64,000 nucleotides of DNA from Segatella copri (GTDB taxonomy: Bacteria > Bacteroidota > Bacteroidia > Bacteroidales > Bacteroidaceae), in the NCBI RefSeq assembly GCF_026015625.1, contig NZ_JAPDVG010000001.1, positions 3,214,501-3,278,500 on the forward strand, read 5' to 3'. This document shows, in pieces, positions 41,489 to 51,105 of this stretch. A model generated the notes under the pieces. That model did not search any database. It saw only the letters and a list, made by a program, of their open reading frames with translations, and was not told the DNA's origin. How positions within the stretch are numbered: position 1 is the stretch's first letter; every line of letters starts with the position of its first letter. The position numbers and the translations under genes are program-made.

Positions 41489-42223
41489 ATGACTTCATCA
41501 GAGTTTATAAATAAGTTTAAGAGTAAGTACCTTTGGGGGAATATCGGTGCCATGATTCTGGTGCTGGTGTTGCTCTGTGCCGGTGTCAAGTACGGCATTG
41601 ATATCTATACCCATCATGGTGAGGCCATCCGTGTGCCGGATATTCGATATAAGAATATCGATGATGCTACACATATCCTCGACGATGCGGGATTGGAAAT
41701 TGTTGTAACGGATACGGGATATGTCCGCTCTTTGCCGCCTGATGTCATTCTGGAGCAGACTCCGGTTTTCGGAGAAGTGGTAAAGTCGGGACATGTAATC
41801 TATGTTACCATCAATTCTGATCATTCTCCACGTATCACCATTCCTGATGTCATTGACAACAGTTCGTTGCGAGAGGCAATGGCTAAACTTACTGCTATGG
41901 GATTCAAACTGGGTACACCTGAATATATTCCTGGCGAAGAGGATTGGGTTTATGGTATCCTCGTTAAGGGTAAGCATGTTGTAGCTGGTGATAAGGTTTC
42001 TATCGATGATGTGCTTGTCATACAGGTTGGTAATGGTAAACGGAGCGTTGATGATTCCATCGATGTGGTAGATCCGGTTTATCACGGCGAAGAAGATGTG
42101 ATGGAAGGCGAAGGTGACATGAGCGGAGAAACTCATGAAGACAACTTCGAGGTGGTTCCTGGTACGGAAGCCACAGAGCCTGCTCCTTCGCATGAACACC
42201 ATCAGAAGGAAGTGGTGGAGTAG
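41489..42223 (+). CDS. PASTA-domain membrane protein
   Basis: 244 residues. One N-terminal transmembrane segment (IGAMILVLVLLCAGVKYGID), then three PASTA repeats: IRVPDIRYKNIDDATHILDD, then PRITIPDVIDNSSLREAMAK and a third less clear one near 160-190. The C-terminal 50 residues are acidic (GEEDVMEGEGDMSGE) and probably disordered. PASTA domains bind peptidoglycan or muropeptides in kinases and PBPs; here there is no kinase. It precedes an RluD-type gene and ddl, a conserved Bacteroidetes order. Confidence 0.88.
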   Translation: MTSSEFINKFKSKYLWGNIGAMILVLVLLCAGVKYGIDIYTHHGEAIRVPDIRYKNIDDATHILDDAGLEIVVTDTGYVRSLPPDVILEQTPVFGEVVKSGHVIYVTINSDHSPRITIPDVIDNSSLREAMAKLTAMGFKLGTPEYIPGEEDWVYGILVKGKHVVAGDKVSIDDVLVIQVGNGKRSVDDSIDVVDPVYHGEEDVMEGEGDMSGETHEDNFEVVPGTEATEPAPSHEHHQKEVVE

Positions 42224-42259
42224 GAGAAATGAAAAGTGAAGAATTCAATAGTAATACGA

Positions 42260-43423
42260 ATGATATTTTTAGATTATATATATAATAAGGTATATGCTCC
42301 TGTAGAGGATGACTTCGGGTTTGATGATGCAGGAGATATGGACGAACTGGATGATGAACTCCAGATGGAGGAAGGAAACGCTGCTTCTGGTGAAGGAGGA
42401 GATGAACTCTATGAGCACTGGAAGGTTCAGGTGGATGCCAACCAGGATCCGGTGCGTATCGATAAGTACCTGGCTGATAAGATGGCCTATCAGAGCCGTA
42501 ACCGCATTCAGCAGGCTGCTGATGCCGGATTCATCCATGTTAATGGTAAACCGGTAAAGAGCAACTATAAGGTGCGCCCTAATGATCTGGTTACTCTGAT
42601 GCTCGACCGTCCTCGTCATGAAACGAGTATCAAACCTGAAGAAATCGCTATCAATGTGGTTTATGAAGACGATCAGCTGATGGTGGTCAACAAGGAAGCA
42701 GGTATGGTGGTGCATCCGGGTGCGGGCAACTTTCATGGAACCTTGATTCAGGCGGTAGCCTGGCATTTAAGGGATATGCCTGAGTTTGATGCCAATGATC
42801 CGGAAGTGGGCTTGGTGCATCGCATTGATAAAGATACCAGCGGACTGCTCGTTGTGGCAAAAACTCCTACAGCAAAGACCGCACTGGGTAAGCAGTTCTT
42901 CAACAAGACTACCCATCGCAGTTACAATGCGCTCGTTTGGGGCAACATTGTAGAAGATGAAGGTCGCATAGAAGGCAATATCGGCCGTGATCCGAAGAAC
43001 CGCCTCCGTATGAAGGTCTTCGATCCGGACAGCGGAATAGGCAAGACGGCAGTTACGCATTACAAGGTGTTGGAGCGTTTCGGTTATACTACCTTGGTGC
43101 AGTGTGTGCTTGAAACAGGCCGTACCCATCAGATTCGTGCTCACATGAAGCATATCGGTCATCCGCTCTTTATGGACGAAACGTATGGCGGAACAGAGAT
43201 TCTGAGAGGTCAGCGCAGTAGCAGCTACAAGGCATTTATCCAGAACTGCTTCAAACTCTGTCCGCGTCAGGCTCTCCATGCCAAGACACTCGGCTTCGTG
43301 CATCCTACAACCAAGCAGCAGATGGATTTTGACAGTGAGTGGCCGGAAGATTTTAGACAATTAATAGAAAAGTGGCGCGGCTTCATCGCTGGCACCACAC
43401 AAGATACATTCAAAAATATTTAG
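42260..43423 (+). CDS. rluD: RluD-type ribosomal RNA pseudouridine synthase
   Basis: 387 residues from ATG 42260; the GTG at 42236 would lie in the intergenic repeat GTGAAGAATTCAA. S4 domain (DPVRIDKYLADKMAYQSRNR) and RluA-type catalytic domain with LVHRIDKDTSGLLVVAK, containing the catalytic Asp, and the ETGRTHQIRAHM motif. An acidic stretch of about 45 residues (FGFDDAGDMDELDDELQMEE) precedes the S4 domain, longer than in E. coli RluD. Probably modifies 23S rRNA helix 69. Five bases separate it from ddl. Confidence 0.92.
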   Translation: MIFLDYIYNKVYAPVEDDFGFDDAGDMDELDDELQMEEGNAASGEGGDELYEHWKVQVDANQDPVRIDKYLADKMAYQSRNRIQQAADAGFIHVNGKPVKSNYKVRPNDLVTLMLDRPRHETSIKPEEIAINVVYEDDQLMVVNKEAGMVVHPGAGNFHGTLIQAVAWHLRDMPEFDANDPEVGLVHRIDKDTSGLLVVAKTPTAKTALGKQFFNKTTHRSYNALVWGNIVEDEGRIEGNIGRDPKNRLRMKVFDPDSGIGKTAVTHYKVLERFGYTTLVQCVLETGRTHQIRAHMKHIGHPLFMDETYGGTEILRGQRSSSYKAFIQNCFKLCPRQALHAKTLGFVHPTTKQQMDFDSEWPEDFRQLIEKWRGFIAGTTQDTFKNI

Positions 43424-43428
43424 TAATT

Positions 43429-44424
43429 ATGGAAAATAGCAAGAGAACGATAGCCATCGTATGTGGTGGTGATTCTTCTGAGCACGACGTATCATTGCGC
43501 TCAGGACAGGGTTTGTACTCTTTCTTTGATAAAGAGCGCTACAATATTTATCTCGTCGATGTGAAGGGCACCGACTGGCATGTCGCTTTGGATAATGGTG
43601 AGACTATCGAGATTGACAAGAACGATTTTTCTTTCGTTATGAACGGCAAGCATGTCTATTTCGATTATGCTTATATCACCATCCACGGACAGCCTGGTGA
43701 GAATGGTGTGATGCAGGGCTACTTCGACCTCATCCATCTGCCATACTCTACAAGCGGTGTTCTGGTAGAGGCAATGACTTTTGATAAGTATGTGCTCAAT
43801 AATTATCTGCGCGGTTTCGGTATAAACGTAGCAGACAGTATCTTGCTCCGTCGCGGTGAAGCTTATGATGAAGAAGAGATTGCCAAGCGCATCGGTATGC
43901 CTTGTTTCGTAAAGCCTGCTGCTGACGGCAGTAGCTTTGGTGTGAGCAAGGTGAAGAATGCTGACCAGCTGGCTCCAGCCCTCCGTGTGGCTTTCATGGA
44001 GAGCAATGAGGTAATGATCGAGGGCTTCCTTGATGGAACAGAGATTTCACAGGGTATCTACAAGACAGCCGAGAAGACTGTTGTACTGCCGGCTACAGAG
44101 GTGGTTACCACCAACGAGTTCTTCGATTACGATGCCAAGTATAACGGTCAGGTACAGGAAATCACTCCAGCCCGTCTCTCTCCAGAGACTGCAGAAGAGG
44201 TTGCCAAGACTACATCACGCATCTACGACATTCTTCATGCCAACGGTATCATCCGTATCGACTATATCATCTCTAAGGATAAGGATGGTAAAGACAAGGT
44301 GAACATGCTGGAGATCAATACCACTCCAGGTATGACCGTTACCAGTTTCATTCCTCAGCAGGTTCGTGCAGCAGGTCTTGATATCAAGGATGTGCTCAGC
44401 GAAATTGTGGAGAATCAGTTCTAG
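43429..44424 (+). CDS. ddl: D-alanine--D-alanine ligase
   Basis: 331 residues from ATG 43429. ATP-grasp enzyme making the D-Ala-D-Ala dipeptide used by MurF. Seen: AIVCGGDSSEHDVSLRSG, IHGQPGENGVMQGYFDL, PCFVKPAADGSSFGVSKV and MLEINTTPGMT. Third gene of the PASTA-rluD-ddl operon. Confidence 0.96.
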   Translation: MENSKRTIAIVCGGDSSEHDVSLRSGQGLYSFFDKERYNIYLVDVKGTDWHVALDNGETIEIDKNDFSFVMNGKHVYFDYAYITIHGQPGENGVMQGYFDLIHLPYSTSGVLVEAMTFDKYVLNNYLRGFGINVADSILLRRGEAYDEEEIAKRIGMPCFVKPAADGSSFGVSKVKNADQLAPALRVAFMESNEVMIEGFLDGTEISQGIYKTAEKTVVLPATEVVTTNEFFDYDAKYNGQVQEITPARLSPETAEEVAKTTSRIYDILHANGIIRIDYIISKDKDGKDKVNMLEINTTPGMTVTSFIPQQVRAAGLDIKDVLSEIVENQF

Positions 44425-44436
44425 AATAACAAACTC

Positions 44437-44473
44437 ATATATGGTTCTGCGATTTTTTCGCAGAGCCATATAT
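44437..44473 (+). terminator. Hairpin between ddl and the acyltransferase gene
   Basis: ATATATGGTTCTGCGA (44437-44452) pairs with TCGCAGAGCCATATAT (44458-44473) with one mismatch. No good T-run follows the second arm, so part of the transcript probably reads through to the gene 20 bp downstream. Confidence 0.6.
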
Positions 44474-44492
44474 ATATTAATAGGTATATATT

Positions 44493-45641
44493 ATGAATAT
44501 CCCTCAAGAATTTGATACCATCCGTCCTTGGGAGCCTGAAGATCTCCCAGAGGTATTCGACCGTTTGCTTTCTAACGATCAGTTTAAACAAGTGCTTGCC
44601 TATCTCTATCCACAAGTACCTTTCGAAATGATTGCCCAGAAGTTGAAGGCATGTAAGACCAATCTGGATTTCCAGCTGGCTTTTGCTTACGATTTTGTTC
44701 ATGGCATTCTGAAGAAGGCAGCAACAGGCTGCGAGATGGATTGTACATCGCTCGATAATACCCGTAATTATACTTTCATCAGTAATCACCGTGATATCGT
44801 GCTCGATTCAGCCATCCTCGATGTCCTTCTTATCGATAACGGTTTTAAGACCACCTGTGAGATTGCCATCGGTGATAATCTCCTTTCTCTTCCTTGGGTC
44901 AAGGACCTGGTACGTGTCAACAAGGCGTTTATCGTAGAGCGTGCCCTGAGCATGCGCCAGATGCTGATGTCGAGCAAGCGCCTTTCCGACTATATGCATT
45001 TTGCCATCAAGGAGAAGAACGAGAACATCTGGATAGCCCAGCGCGAGGGTAGGGCCAAGGACAGTAATGACCGCACCCAGAAGAGTATTTTGCAGATGAT
45101 GTCGATGGGTGGCGAGGGCAGCATTATCGACCGCCTGAAACAGCTTCATCTCGTACCGCTCTCTATCAGTTACGAATATGATCCATGCGATTTCCTGAAG
45201 GCAAAGGAGTTCCAGCAGAAGCGCGATAATGCCGATTGGAAGAAGGGACCTATGGATGACCTGGTAAGCATGCAGACCGGTATCTTCGGTTATAAGGGTC
45301 ATGTGCATTATCATGCAGCTCCATGTCTTGATGATTATCTGGACAGTCTTGATCCTGATATGCCTAAGCAGGATATATATAATAAGGTAGCCGCCTACAT
45401 GGATGAGCAGATATTCAAGAACTACCGCCTCTATCCGGGCAACTATGTGGCTCTTGATTTGCTTGAAAACTCAACTGCTCATCAGGCAGAATATACTGCC
45501 GAAGATAAGGCAAAATTTGAAAAATATATGGCTGGTCAGCTTGCGAAAATTGACCTTCCAAATAAGGATGAAGCTTACTTGAGAGAGAGAATTCTCGAGA
45601 TGTATGCCAATCCTGTACGTAATTACCTTGCTGCTCAATAG
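44493..45641 (+). CDS. PlsC-like acyltransferase (GPAT/LPLAT family)
   Basis: 382 residues. A typical Bacteroidetes family with the block-I motif in SNHRDIVLDSAILDVLLIDN (His99), then WIAQREGRAKDS and LVPLSISYEYDPCD as further LPLAT blocks. The spacing between the motif His and the following Asp is one residue longer than the classical HX4D, which is the form seen in this family. Probably transfers acyl chains to glycerophosphate or lysophosphatidate in phospholipid synthesis. Expressed together with ddl or from an unseen promoter. Confidence 0.82.
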   Translation: MNIPQEFDTIRPWEPEDLPEVFDRLLSNDQFKQVLAYLYPQVPFEMIAQKLKACKTNLDFQLAFAYDFVHGILKKAATGCEMDCTSLDNTRNYTFISNHRDIVLDSAILDVLLIDNGFKTTCEIAIGDNLLSLPWVKDLVRVNKAFIVERALSMRQMLMSSKRLSDYMHFAIKEKNENIWIAQREGRAKDSNDRTQKSILQMMSMGGEGSIIDRLKQLHLVPLSISYEYDPCDFLKAKEFQQKRDNADWKKGPMDDLVSMQTGIFGYKGHVHYHAAPCLDDYLDSLDPDMPKQDIYNKVAAYMDEQIFKNYRLYPGNYVALDLLENSTAHQAEYTAEDKAKFEKYMAGQLAKIDLPNKDEAYLRERILEMYANPVRNYLAAQ

Positions 45642-45661
45642 CGGCAAGGTAATACTTTTTT
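45622..45661 (+). terminator. Terminator overlapping the end of the acyltransferase gene
   Basis: ATTACCTTGC (45622-45631), which lies inside the last codons, pairs with GCAAGGTAAT (45644-45653) after the TAG, followed by T6. Confidence 0.75.
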
Positions 45662-45821
45662 GCTCAGAGTTAACGAAACATACATATATAATAAGTGTAA
45701 GAAAAACACAGAAGGTTAATAAATCTTTAGTATTTGTCGGGGTTTATTAAAAAAAATAACTAAAATCAAAATAATACTTAAAATCAGCAAAATAGTATCA
45801 GCTTTTTTCGTAAAAGAAATG

Positions 45822-45829
45822 TAACTTTG
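45822..45829 (+). promoter_or_regulatory. -7 promoter box of the second susC operon
   Basis: TAACTTTG matches TAnnTTTG. The following leader (45836-46066) is about 230 nt, AT-rich, and has a 7-bp hairpin TGACTAT/ATAGTCA at 46002-46020 and a six-codon frame near 45931. Long leaders are common for susC genes; no known riboswitch was recognised. The stretch 45662-45821 shows nothing. Confidence 0.65.
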
Positions 45830-46066
45830 CAATCGAAAATCTGTTTGCCATTTATAGTAATACTAAAAATGACTTCAGATTGATGATGAAATGAAACAAC
45901 AATAAACAATATAAACATAAACAATAACCATTATGAAGATGAATTCAACTTAACCTGTTTGTTTCCTTCGTATCTGAAAGATATGTCGGGAACTAGAAAA
46001 ATGACTATTTTTGATAGTCAGAGTCAACAAACGTTTAATTCTATTCAACCTAGAAAGTACTAAAGT

Positions 46067-49000
46067 ATGAATTTGAACTTAAAAAAATCAATGCTGCTTG
46101 TGGGAGCGTTAGCATCGTTAGGCTTGAGTTATACGACTGAAGCATGGGCGGCATCTCCTAGTCAGAGCGTAAATGCTGTACAGCAGGCAAAGAAAGTAAC
46201 CGGTAATGTGAGCGATGCAGAAGGTCCTATTATCGGTGCAAGTGTAGTAGAAAAGGGCAACCCTGGTAATGGTACCGTTACAGATCTTGATGGTAACTTT
46301 ACCTTGAACGTAAAGCCTGGTTCTACTATTGTAGTTACCTATATCGGTTACCAGAAACAGGAAATTGCTGTGGGTAACCAGTCTAGTCTCAAAATCACAA
46401 TGAAGACTGACGACAAGACTCTTGATGAAGTCGTTGTTGTAGGTTATGGTGTCCAGAAGAAAAAGCTCGTTACCGGTTCTACCATTGAGGTAAAGGGTGA
46501 TGATATTCAGAAGATGAATACCACACAGGTGCTCGGCGCCTTGCAGAGCCAGACTCCTGGTGTCAACATTCAGGCAGCTTCCGGTCAGCCTGGTGATGGC
46601 TTTAAGATATCTATCCGTGGTGCCGGTACCAACGGCAACACAGCTCCTCTTTATATTATTGATGGGGTAGCAGGTGATATCAATAACTTGAACCCTGCCG
46701 ACATCGAGCGTATCGACGTCTTGAAGGATGCCGCATCTTGTGCCATCTATGGTTCTGCCGCAGCCAATGGTGTTATCCTTGTAACTACCAAGCAGGGTAA
46801 GCAGGGTAAGATTCAGGTATCTTACGATGGTAACGTAGGTTGGGCTAACGTATATCGAATGCCTAAGATGCTTACTGCCAAACAGTATATGGAGGTAATG
46901 GATCAGGTGCGTTTCAACAGTGGTGAAAGTGGCTATGATTGGAAGAGCATTATGGGCGAAGACCTCTACAACTCTTATATGGATGGTTCTAACGAAGGAA
47001 CCAACTGGGTAGAGGCTATCCGCAACAAGAATGCTGTTACAACAAGTCATGCTTTGAATGTAACAGGTGGTTCCGACCGTTCAACTTTCTCTATGGGTGC
47101 CGGTTATCAGTATCAGGATGGTGTGTTTGGCAATGTTGTTAAGTCAGACTACCGCCGTTTCACCTTCCGCATCAATTCAGAGCATGTCATCTATCGCAAT
47201 GACAAGGGCATGGATGTTGTGAAGATTGGTGAGAATATCTACTATCAGCACAAGCAGAATCAGGGTATCCAGATTGGTAACCAGTATAGCAATGAGCTTT
47301 CCAATATGCTCCGTGCTAACCCTGCTATCCCTATGTATAATGCCGATGGCAATTATACCACAGCCGAAGATTTGAAAGGCTGGGTGGATAAATACAACTC
47401 TTATTCTGTTAACCCTATCTATAAGATGTTGAATCAGCAGTCTGGTCACAACAAGAGTATTAATCATAACTTGCATGCTACTGGTTACTTGGAGATTCAG
47501 CCAATCAAGAATCTTGTATATCGTGGTCAGTTGAACTACAACCAGAATACTTATACCTGGCGTACCTTCCTCCCTGTATTCGATGCCAACAGAACCAATG
47601 CGGACAATTTCCGAACAGAGGATAAGGCTACAAATCAGATTGGTACAAGTTGGGGATGGAGTACAACCAATACCTTGAGTTATAAGTTTGACTTGCAGAA
47701 GAAGCACAACTTCGACATTCTGGTAGGTACAGAGTATGGTGAGAGCCGTCCTGACTTCGGTTTCTCCTTGAATGCTACATCTTCTAATTCTGTGTTTGGC
47801 GATATGACTCATGCTTACATGACCTATATGAAGAATAATAATGCTGCTGCCGTTACTGGTACTCCTTGTGATGATTCTCGCAGTATGTCTTACTTCGGTC
47901 GTGTTAATTACAACTTTGATGAGAAGTATATGCTTTCTGCCATCATGCGTGCCGATGGTAACTCTAAATTCGCTCCAGGTGAGCGTTGGGGTTATTTCCC
48001 ATCTGTATCTGCTGGTTGGGTTATCTCTAACGAGAAGTTCATGGCAAAGACTGTTTCATGGCTCGACTTCCTGAAGCTTCGTGCTGGTTGGGGACAGAAT
48101 GGTAATGCACAGACCATTAACAACTTCCAGTGGCAGGGTGCTTTCGCATACGATACAAGTAGCTATTATACCTTCAATGGTAATCCTGACCAGTATATTT
48201 CAGGTGCAGCTCCTTCCCGTCTGCCTAATGAGGATTTGACTTGGGAGACTTCTGAGCAGTTGAACATCGGTTTGGATGCTCGCTTCCTGAGTGGACGTCT
48301 GGGCTTCACCTTGGATTGGTATAACAAGAAGACCAAGGACTTGCTGGTTGCAGTTCCTGTAGATCCAACAACCGGTTTCTCTACCCAGATGAAGAATGCC
48401 GGTACTGTAGAGAACAAGGGTATTGAGCTTTCTCTCACTTGGAATGACAAGATTGGCAAGGACTTCCAGTACAACGTAGGTTGGAACATGGCTTACAATC
48501 ACAATGAGGTTACAGAGGTGAAGTCTAACCAGACATACAACAATGGCGGTAAGGACCTCTTGGCTCAGAATACCGGTTATATGGCTCGTTTCGAGGAAGG
48601 TCATCCTATCGGTTACTTCTGGGGCTACAAGACAGAAGGTGTGATGCAGAATGAGGCAGACGTTCAGGCTTACCTTGACAAGAACTGCAAGGGCAATGCC
48701 GCAAACTCTAAGCAGGGTACCAGTATCAAACCAGGTGACTTGAAGTTTGTGGATGTAAATGGCGATGGTGTTATCAATGATGACGATAAGACAGAGCTTG
48801 GCGATCCACATCCAGATGTAACCATGGGTATCACTCTCGGTGCATCTTACAAAGGCTTCGACCTTTCTGTTACAGGTTTTGGAGCATTCGGTCAGCAGGT
48901 GGCTCGTTCATTCCGTAAGTTCACCGATGGTGAGTTCGAGAACTTCACTACAGAGGTGTATGACTACTGGCATGGTGAGGGAACTTCCAACAAGTATCCA

Positions 49001-49309
49001 TTGCTCGCCCACATGAATGCAGGTCCAAACTGGCAGACCATTTCTGATATTTACATTGAGAATGCCAGCTACTTCCGTCTTCAGAATCTGACCGTGGGTT
49101 ACGATTTCACTAAGATTTGGAAGAGCAGCCCATTCCAGCAGCTCCGTCTCTATTTCGCAGCCCAGAATCTCTTTACCATTACCGGTTATAAGGGTATGGA
49201 TCCAGAGAATGGTACAGCTATCGGCTCAGACTCATGGGTAACAGGTGTTGATGTAGGTAACTATCCTCAGCCTCGTACCTATATGGTTGGTGTAAATGTA
49301 AAGTTCTAA
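46067..49309 (+). CDS. SusC/RagA-family TonB-dependent outer-membrane transporter (second locus)
   Basis: 1080 residues. The signal peptide ends near TTEAWAAS. A carboxypeptidase-like domain (VTGNVSDAEGPIIGASVVEK, about 43-120) is followed by DEVVVVGYGVQKKK, the plug (TPLYIIDGV-like APLYIIDGVAGDINNLNPAD and IYGSAAANGVILVTTK) and a long barrel ending TYMVGVNVKF. Forms a three-gene operon with the SusD and an unrelated lipoprotein. No regulator or hydrolase lies next to it, so the substrate cannot be named. Confidence 0.93.
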   Translation: MNLNLKKSMLLVGALASLGLSYTTEAWAASPSQSVNAVQQAKKVTGNVSDAEGPIIGASVVEKGNPGNGTVTDLDGNFTLNVKPGSTIVVTYIGYQKQEIAVGNQSSLKITMKTDDKTLDEVVVVGYGVQKKKLVTGSTIEVKGDDIQKMNTTQVLGALQSQTPGVNIQAASGQPGDGFKISIRGAGTNGNTAPLYIIDGVAGDINNLNPADIERIDVLKDAASCAIYGSAAANGVILVTTKQGKQGKIQVSYDGNVGWANVYRMPKMLTAKQYMEVMDQVRFNSGESGYDWKSIMGEDLYNSYMDGSNEGTNWVEAIRNKNAVTTSHALNVTGGSDRSTFSMGAGYQYQDGVFGNVVKSDYRRFTFRINSEHVIYRNDKGMDVVKIGENIYYQHKQNQGIQIGNQYSNELSNMLRANPAIPMYNADGNYTTAEDLKGWVDKYNSYSVNPIYKMLNQQSGHNKSINHNLHATGYLEIQPIKNLVYRGQLNYNQNTYTWRTFLPVFDANRTNADNFRTEDKATNQIGTSWGWSTTNTLSYKFDLQKKHNFDILVGTEYGESRPDFGFSLNATSSNSVFGDMTHAYMTYMKNNNAAAVTGTPCDDSRSMSYFGRVNYNFDEKYMLSAIMRADGNSKFAPGERWGYFPSVSAGWVISNEKFMAKTVSWLDFLKLRAGWGQNGNAQTINNFQWQGAFAYDTSSYYTFNGNPDQYISGAAPSRLPNEDLTWETSEQLNIGLDARFLSGRLGFTLDWYNKKTKDLLVAVPVDPTTGFSTQMKNAGTVENKGIELSLTWNDKIGKDFQYNVGWNMAYNHNEVTEVKSNQTYNNGGKDLLAQNTGYMARFEEGHPIGYFWGYKTEGVMQNEADVQAYLDKNCKGNAANSKQGTSIKPGDLKFVDVNGDGVINDDDKTELGDPHPDVTMGITLGASYKGFDLSVTGFGAFGQQVARSFRKFTDGEFENFTTEVYDYWHGEGTSNKYPLLAHMNAGPNWQTISDIYIENASYFRLQNLTVGYDFTKIWKSSPFQQLRLYFAAQNLFTITGYKGMDPENGTAIGSDSWVTGVDVGNYPQPRTYMVGVNVKF

Positions 49310-49327
49310 TCTAAAATTGAATTCACA

Positions 49328-51085
49328 ATGAAAAAGTTAAATATATTATTGGCTTCAGCCATGGCGGTACTTAGCTTGGCGTCCTGCGACATCAATGATG
49401 TGCAGAATGTTGGCGAGTTATCTACCAGTACCTTCCCTGTTTCCAAGGAGGATGGTGAGGCTGTATTGGCTGGTGTTTACCAGAATTTGAACCAGGTTTG
49501 TGCAGACCCTCAGATGAGTTTCCTTTACTATGCCCAGTTGGCTAGTGATGATATGCTCGGTGGTGGTGGTGTCAACGATAAGTTGATGCAGGCAGATGAT
49601 TTGCTCTGTAACTACAATGCCGATATGACCAACGTGTTCTATGAGGCTCGTTACAAGGGTATCAACCGTGCCAATACCCTGATAGAGGCTCTTCCTAATA
49701 CCTCTATGAATGAGGATACCAAAAACTCATTGATGGGACAGACTAAGTTCCTGCGTGCCTTCTATTATTATGAGTTGGCTTCTATGTACGGAAATGTACC
49801 TATGCGTCTGAAACCAGGTTCTGAGGCTGTCACCCAAGGTAATATTGAAGACCCTTGGAAGCAGATTCTGATGGATCTTCGTGATGCTGTCGCTCTCTTG
49901 CCTGCTGCTAAGAGCACTGATGGCCATATAGATAAGTATGCTGCTGAGGCTATGCTGGGTCGTGCCTGGTTGTTCTATTCTGGTTTCTTTGGCAATGGTT
50001 CTACATTGGCTGATCTGACCAGCACTACTTACAATCCTCTGACTTCTGTGGAACTTCCTGATGGAACTACTTTGTCTAAGGAGGATGTCATTACAGCCAT
50101 CGATGACTGTGTGGCTAACTCTGGTCGCACTTTGGTGGATAAGTATCAGAATCTCTGGGCTTATACCAACAGATGCACTGTAGAAGATTATGATTATACC
50201 AAGGGTCAGGGCTTCAAGTGGGTTGAGGATGATGCTTCTCAGAACCCAGAGACTTTGTTCTCTATCAAGTTCAATAAGTTCGCTTCCTGGAGTACAACGA
50301 TTGGTTATGCCAATGGCTATGCACTTCACTTTGGTGTTCGTGGCGGTCAGGCTTATGGCAACACCTTCCCATTCGGTCAGGGTTGGGGTGCTGGTCCTGT
50401 AGCTCCAAATTTGGTAAAGGATTGGGCTGCTGCCGAGCCTAATGATGTACGCCGTGATGCTTCTATCCAGGACTGGTCTAAGGTAGAGACATATAAGAAA
50501 GGTGGTTGGGCCGACTTTGTTCAGGAAACTGATTTTTATGCCAAGAAGTGGGCTCCTGTTACCTGTAAGAATGATCAGTTGGAGGATGGCTATTCTTGTA
50601 CTTTCGAGAATGTGATGTACCCAGGCAACTGGGATACTTCGGGAAAGGAGAATATGCAGTTGAATAATATCCACGATCTGGTACTCATCCGTTTCGCAGA
50701 TGTCTTGTTGATGCAGAGTGAGTTGAAGAAGGATGTGGCTGGTATCAATGAGGTGCGTAAGCGTGCAGGTTTGAACCCGATTGGTGCTTATTCAGAGGAA
50801 GCTTTGAGAAACGAGCGCCGTTGGGAGTTGGCTTGCGAGGGTACCCGCTGGAACGACCTTCGTCGTTGGCATATTGCCGCTGCTGCTCTTGAGAAGCAGA
50901 ATGGCGTTGCTATCTATTATTGCGGACAGCCTGATACGAATACTCCACACAATGGAGGTTATACTGCCCGTTACAATGCTACAGCCGGTTTCCAGAAGAT
51001 GCCTGAGACTCAGGTAGCTTTGGGTACCGTAAAGCAGAATGAAGGGTGGACTGGTGCTGATTCTGAATATCAGGGCTGGAAGTAA
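49328..51085 (+). CDS. SusD/RagB-family surface lipoprotein (second locus)
   Basis: 585 residues. Lipobox SLASC (Cys 20). N-terminal SusD-like TPR region with FLRAFYYYELASMYGNVPMR, and the C-terminal signature ALRNERRWELACEGTRWNDL. It follows the SusC gene by 18 bp and precedes a beta-rich lipoprotein by 20 bp. Binds and hands substrate to the SusC barrel. Confidence 0.93.
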   Translation: MKKLNILLASAMAVLSLASCDINDVQNVGELSTSTFPVSKEDGEAVLAGVYQNLNQVCADPQMSFLYYAQLASDDMLGGGGVNDKLMQADDLLCNYNADMTNVFYEARYKGINRANTLIEALPNTSMNEDTKNSLMGQTKFLRAFYYYELASMYGNVPMRLKPGSEAVTQGNIEDPWKQILMDLRDAVALLPAAKSTDGHIDKYAAEAMLGRAWLFYSGFFGNGSTLADLTSTTYNPLTSVELPDGTTLSKEDVITAIDDCVANSGRTLVDKYQNLWAYTNRCTVEDYDYTKGQGFKWVEDDASQNPETLFSIKFNKFASWSTTIGYANGYALHFGVRGGQAYGNTFPFGQGWGAGPVAPNLVKDWAAAEPNDVRRDASIQDWSKVETYKKGGWADFVQETDFYAKKWAPVTCKNDQLEDGYSCTFENVMYPGNWDTSGKENMQLNNIHDLVLIRFADVLLMQSELKKDVAGINEVRKRAGLNPIGAYSEEALRNERRWELACEGTRWNDLRRWHIAAAALEKQNGVAIYYCGQPDTNTPHNGGYTARYNATAGFQKMPETQVALGTVKQNEGWTGADSEYQGWK

Positions 51086-51105
51086 TCAATTCTTTAATCT
51101 TTTAA

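Noticed and set aside
49727..50674. 315-codon minus-strand frame inside the second susD gene
   Set aside because: Shadow frame; SusD motifs are clear on the plus strand.
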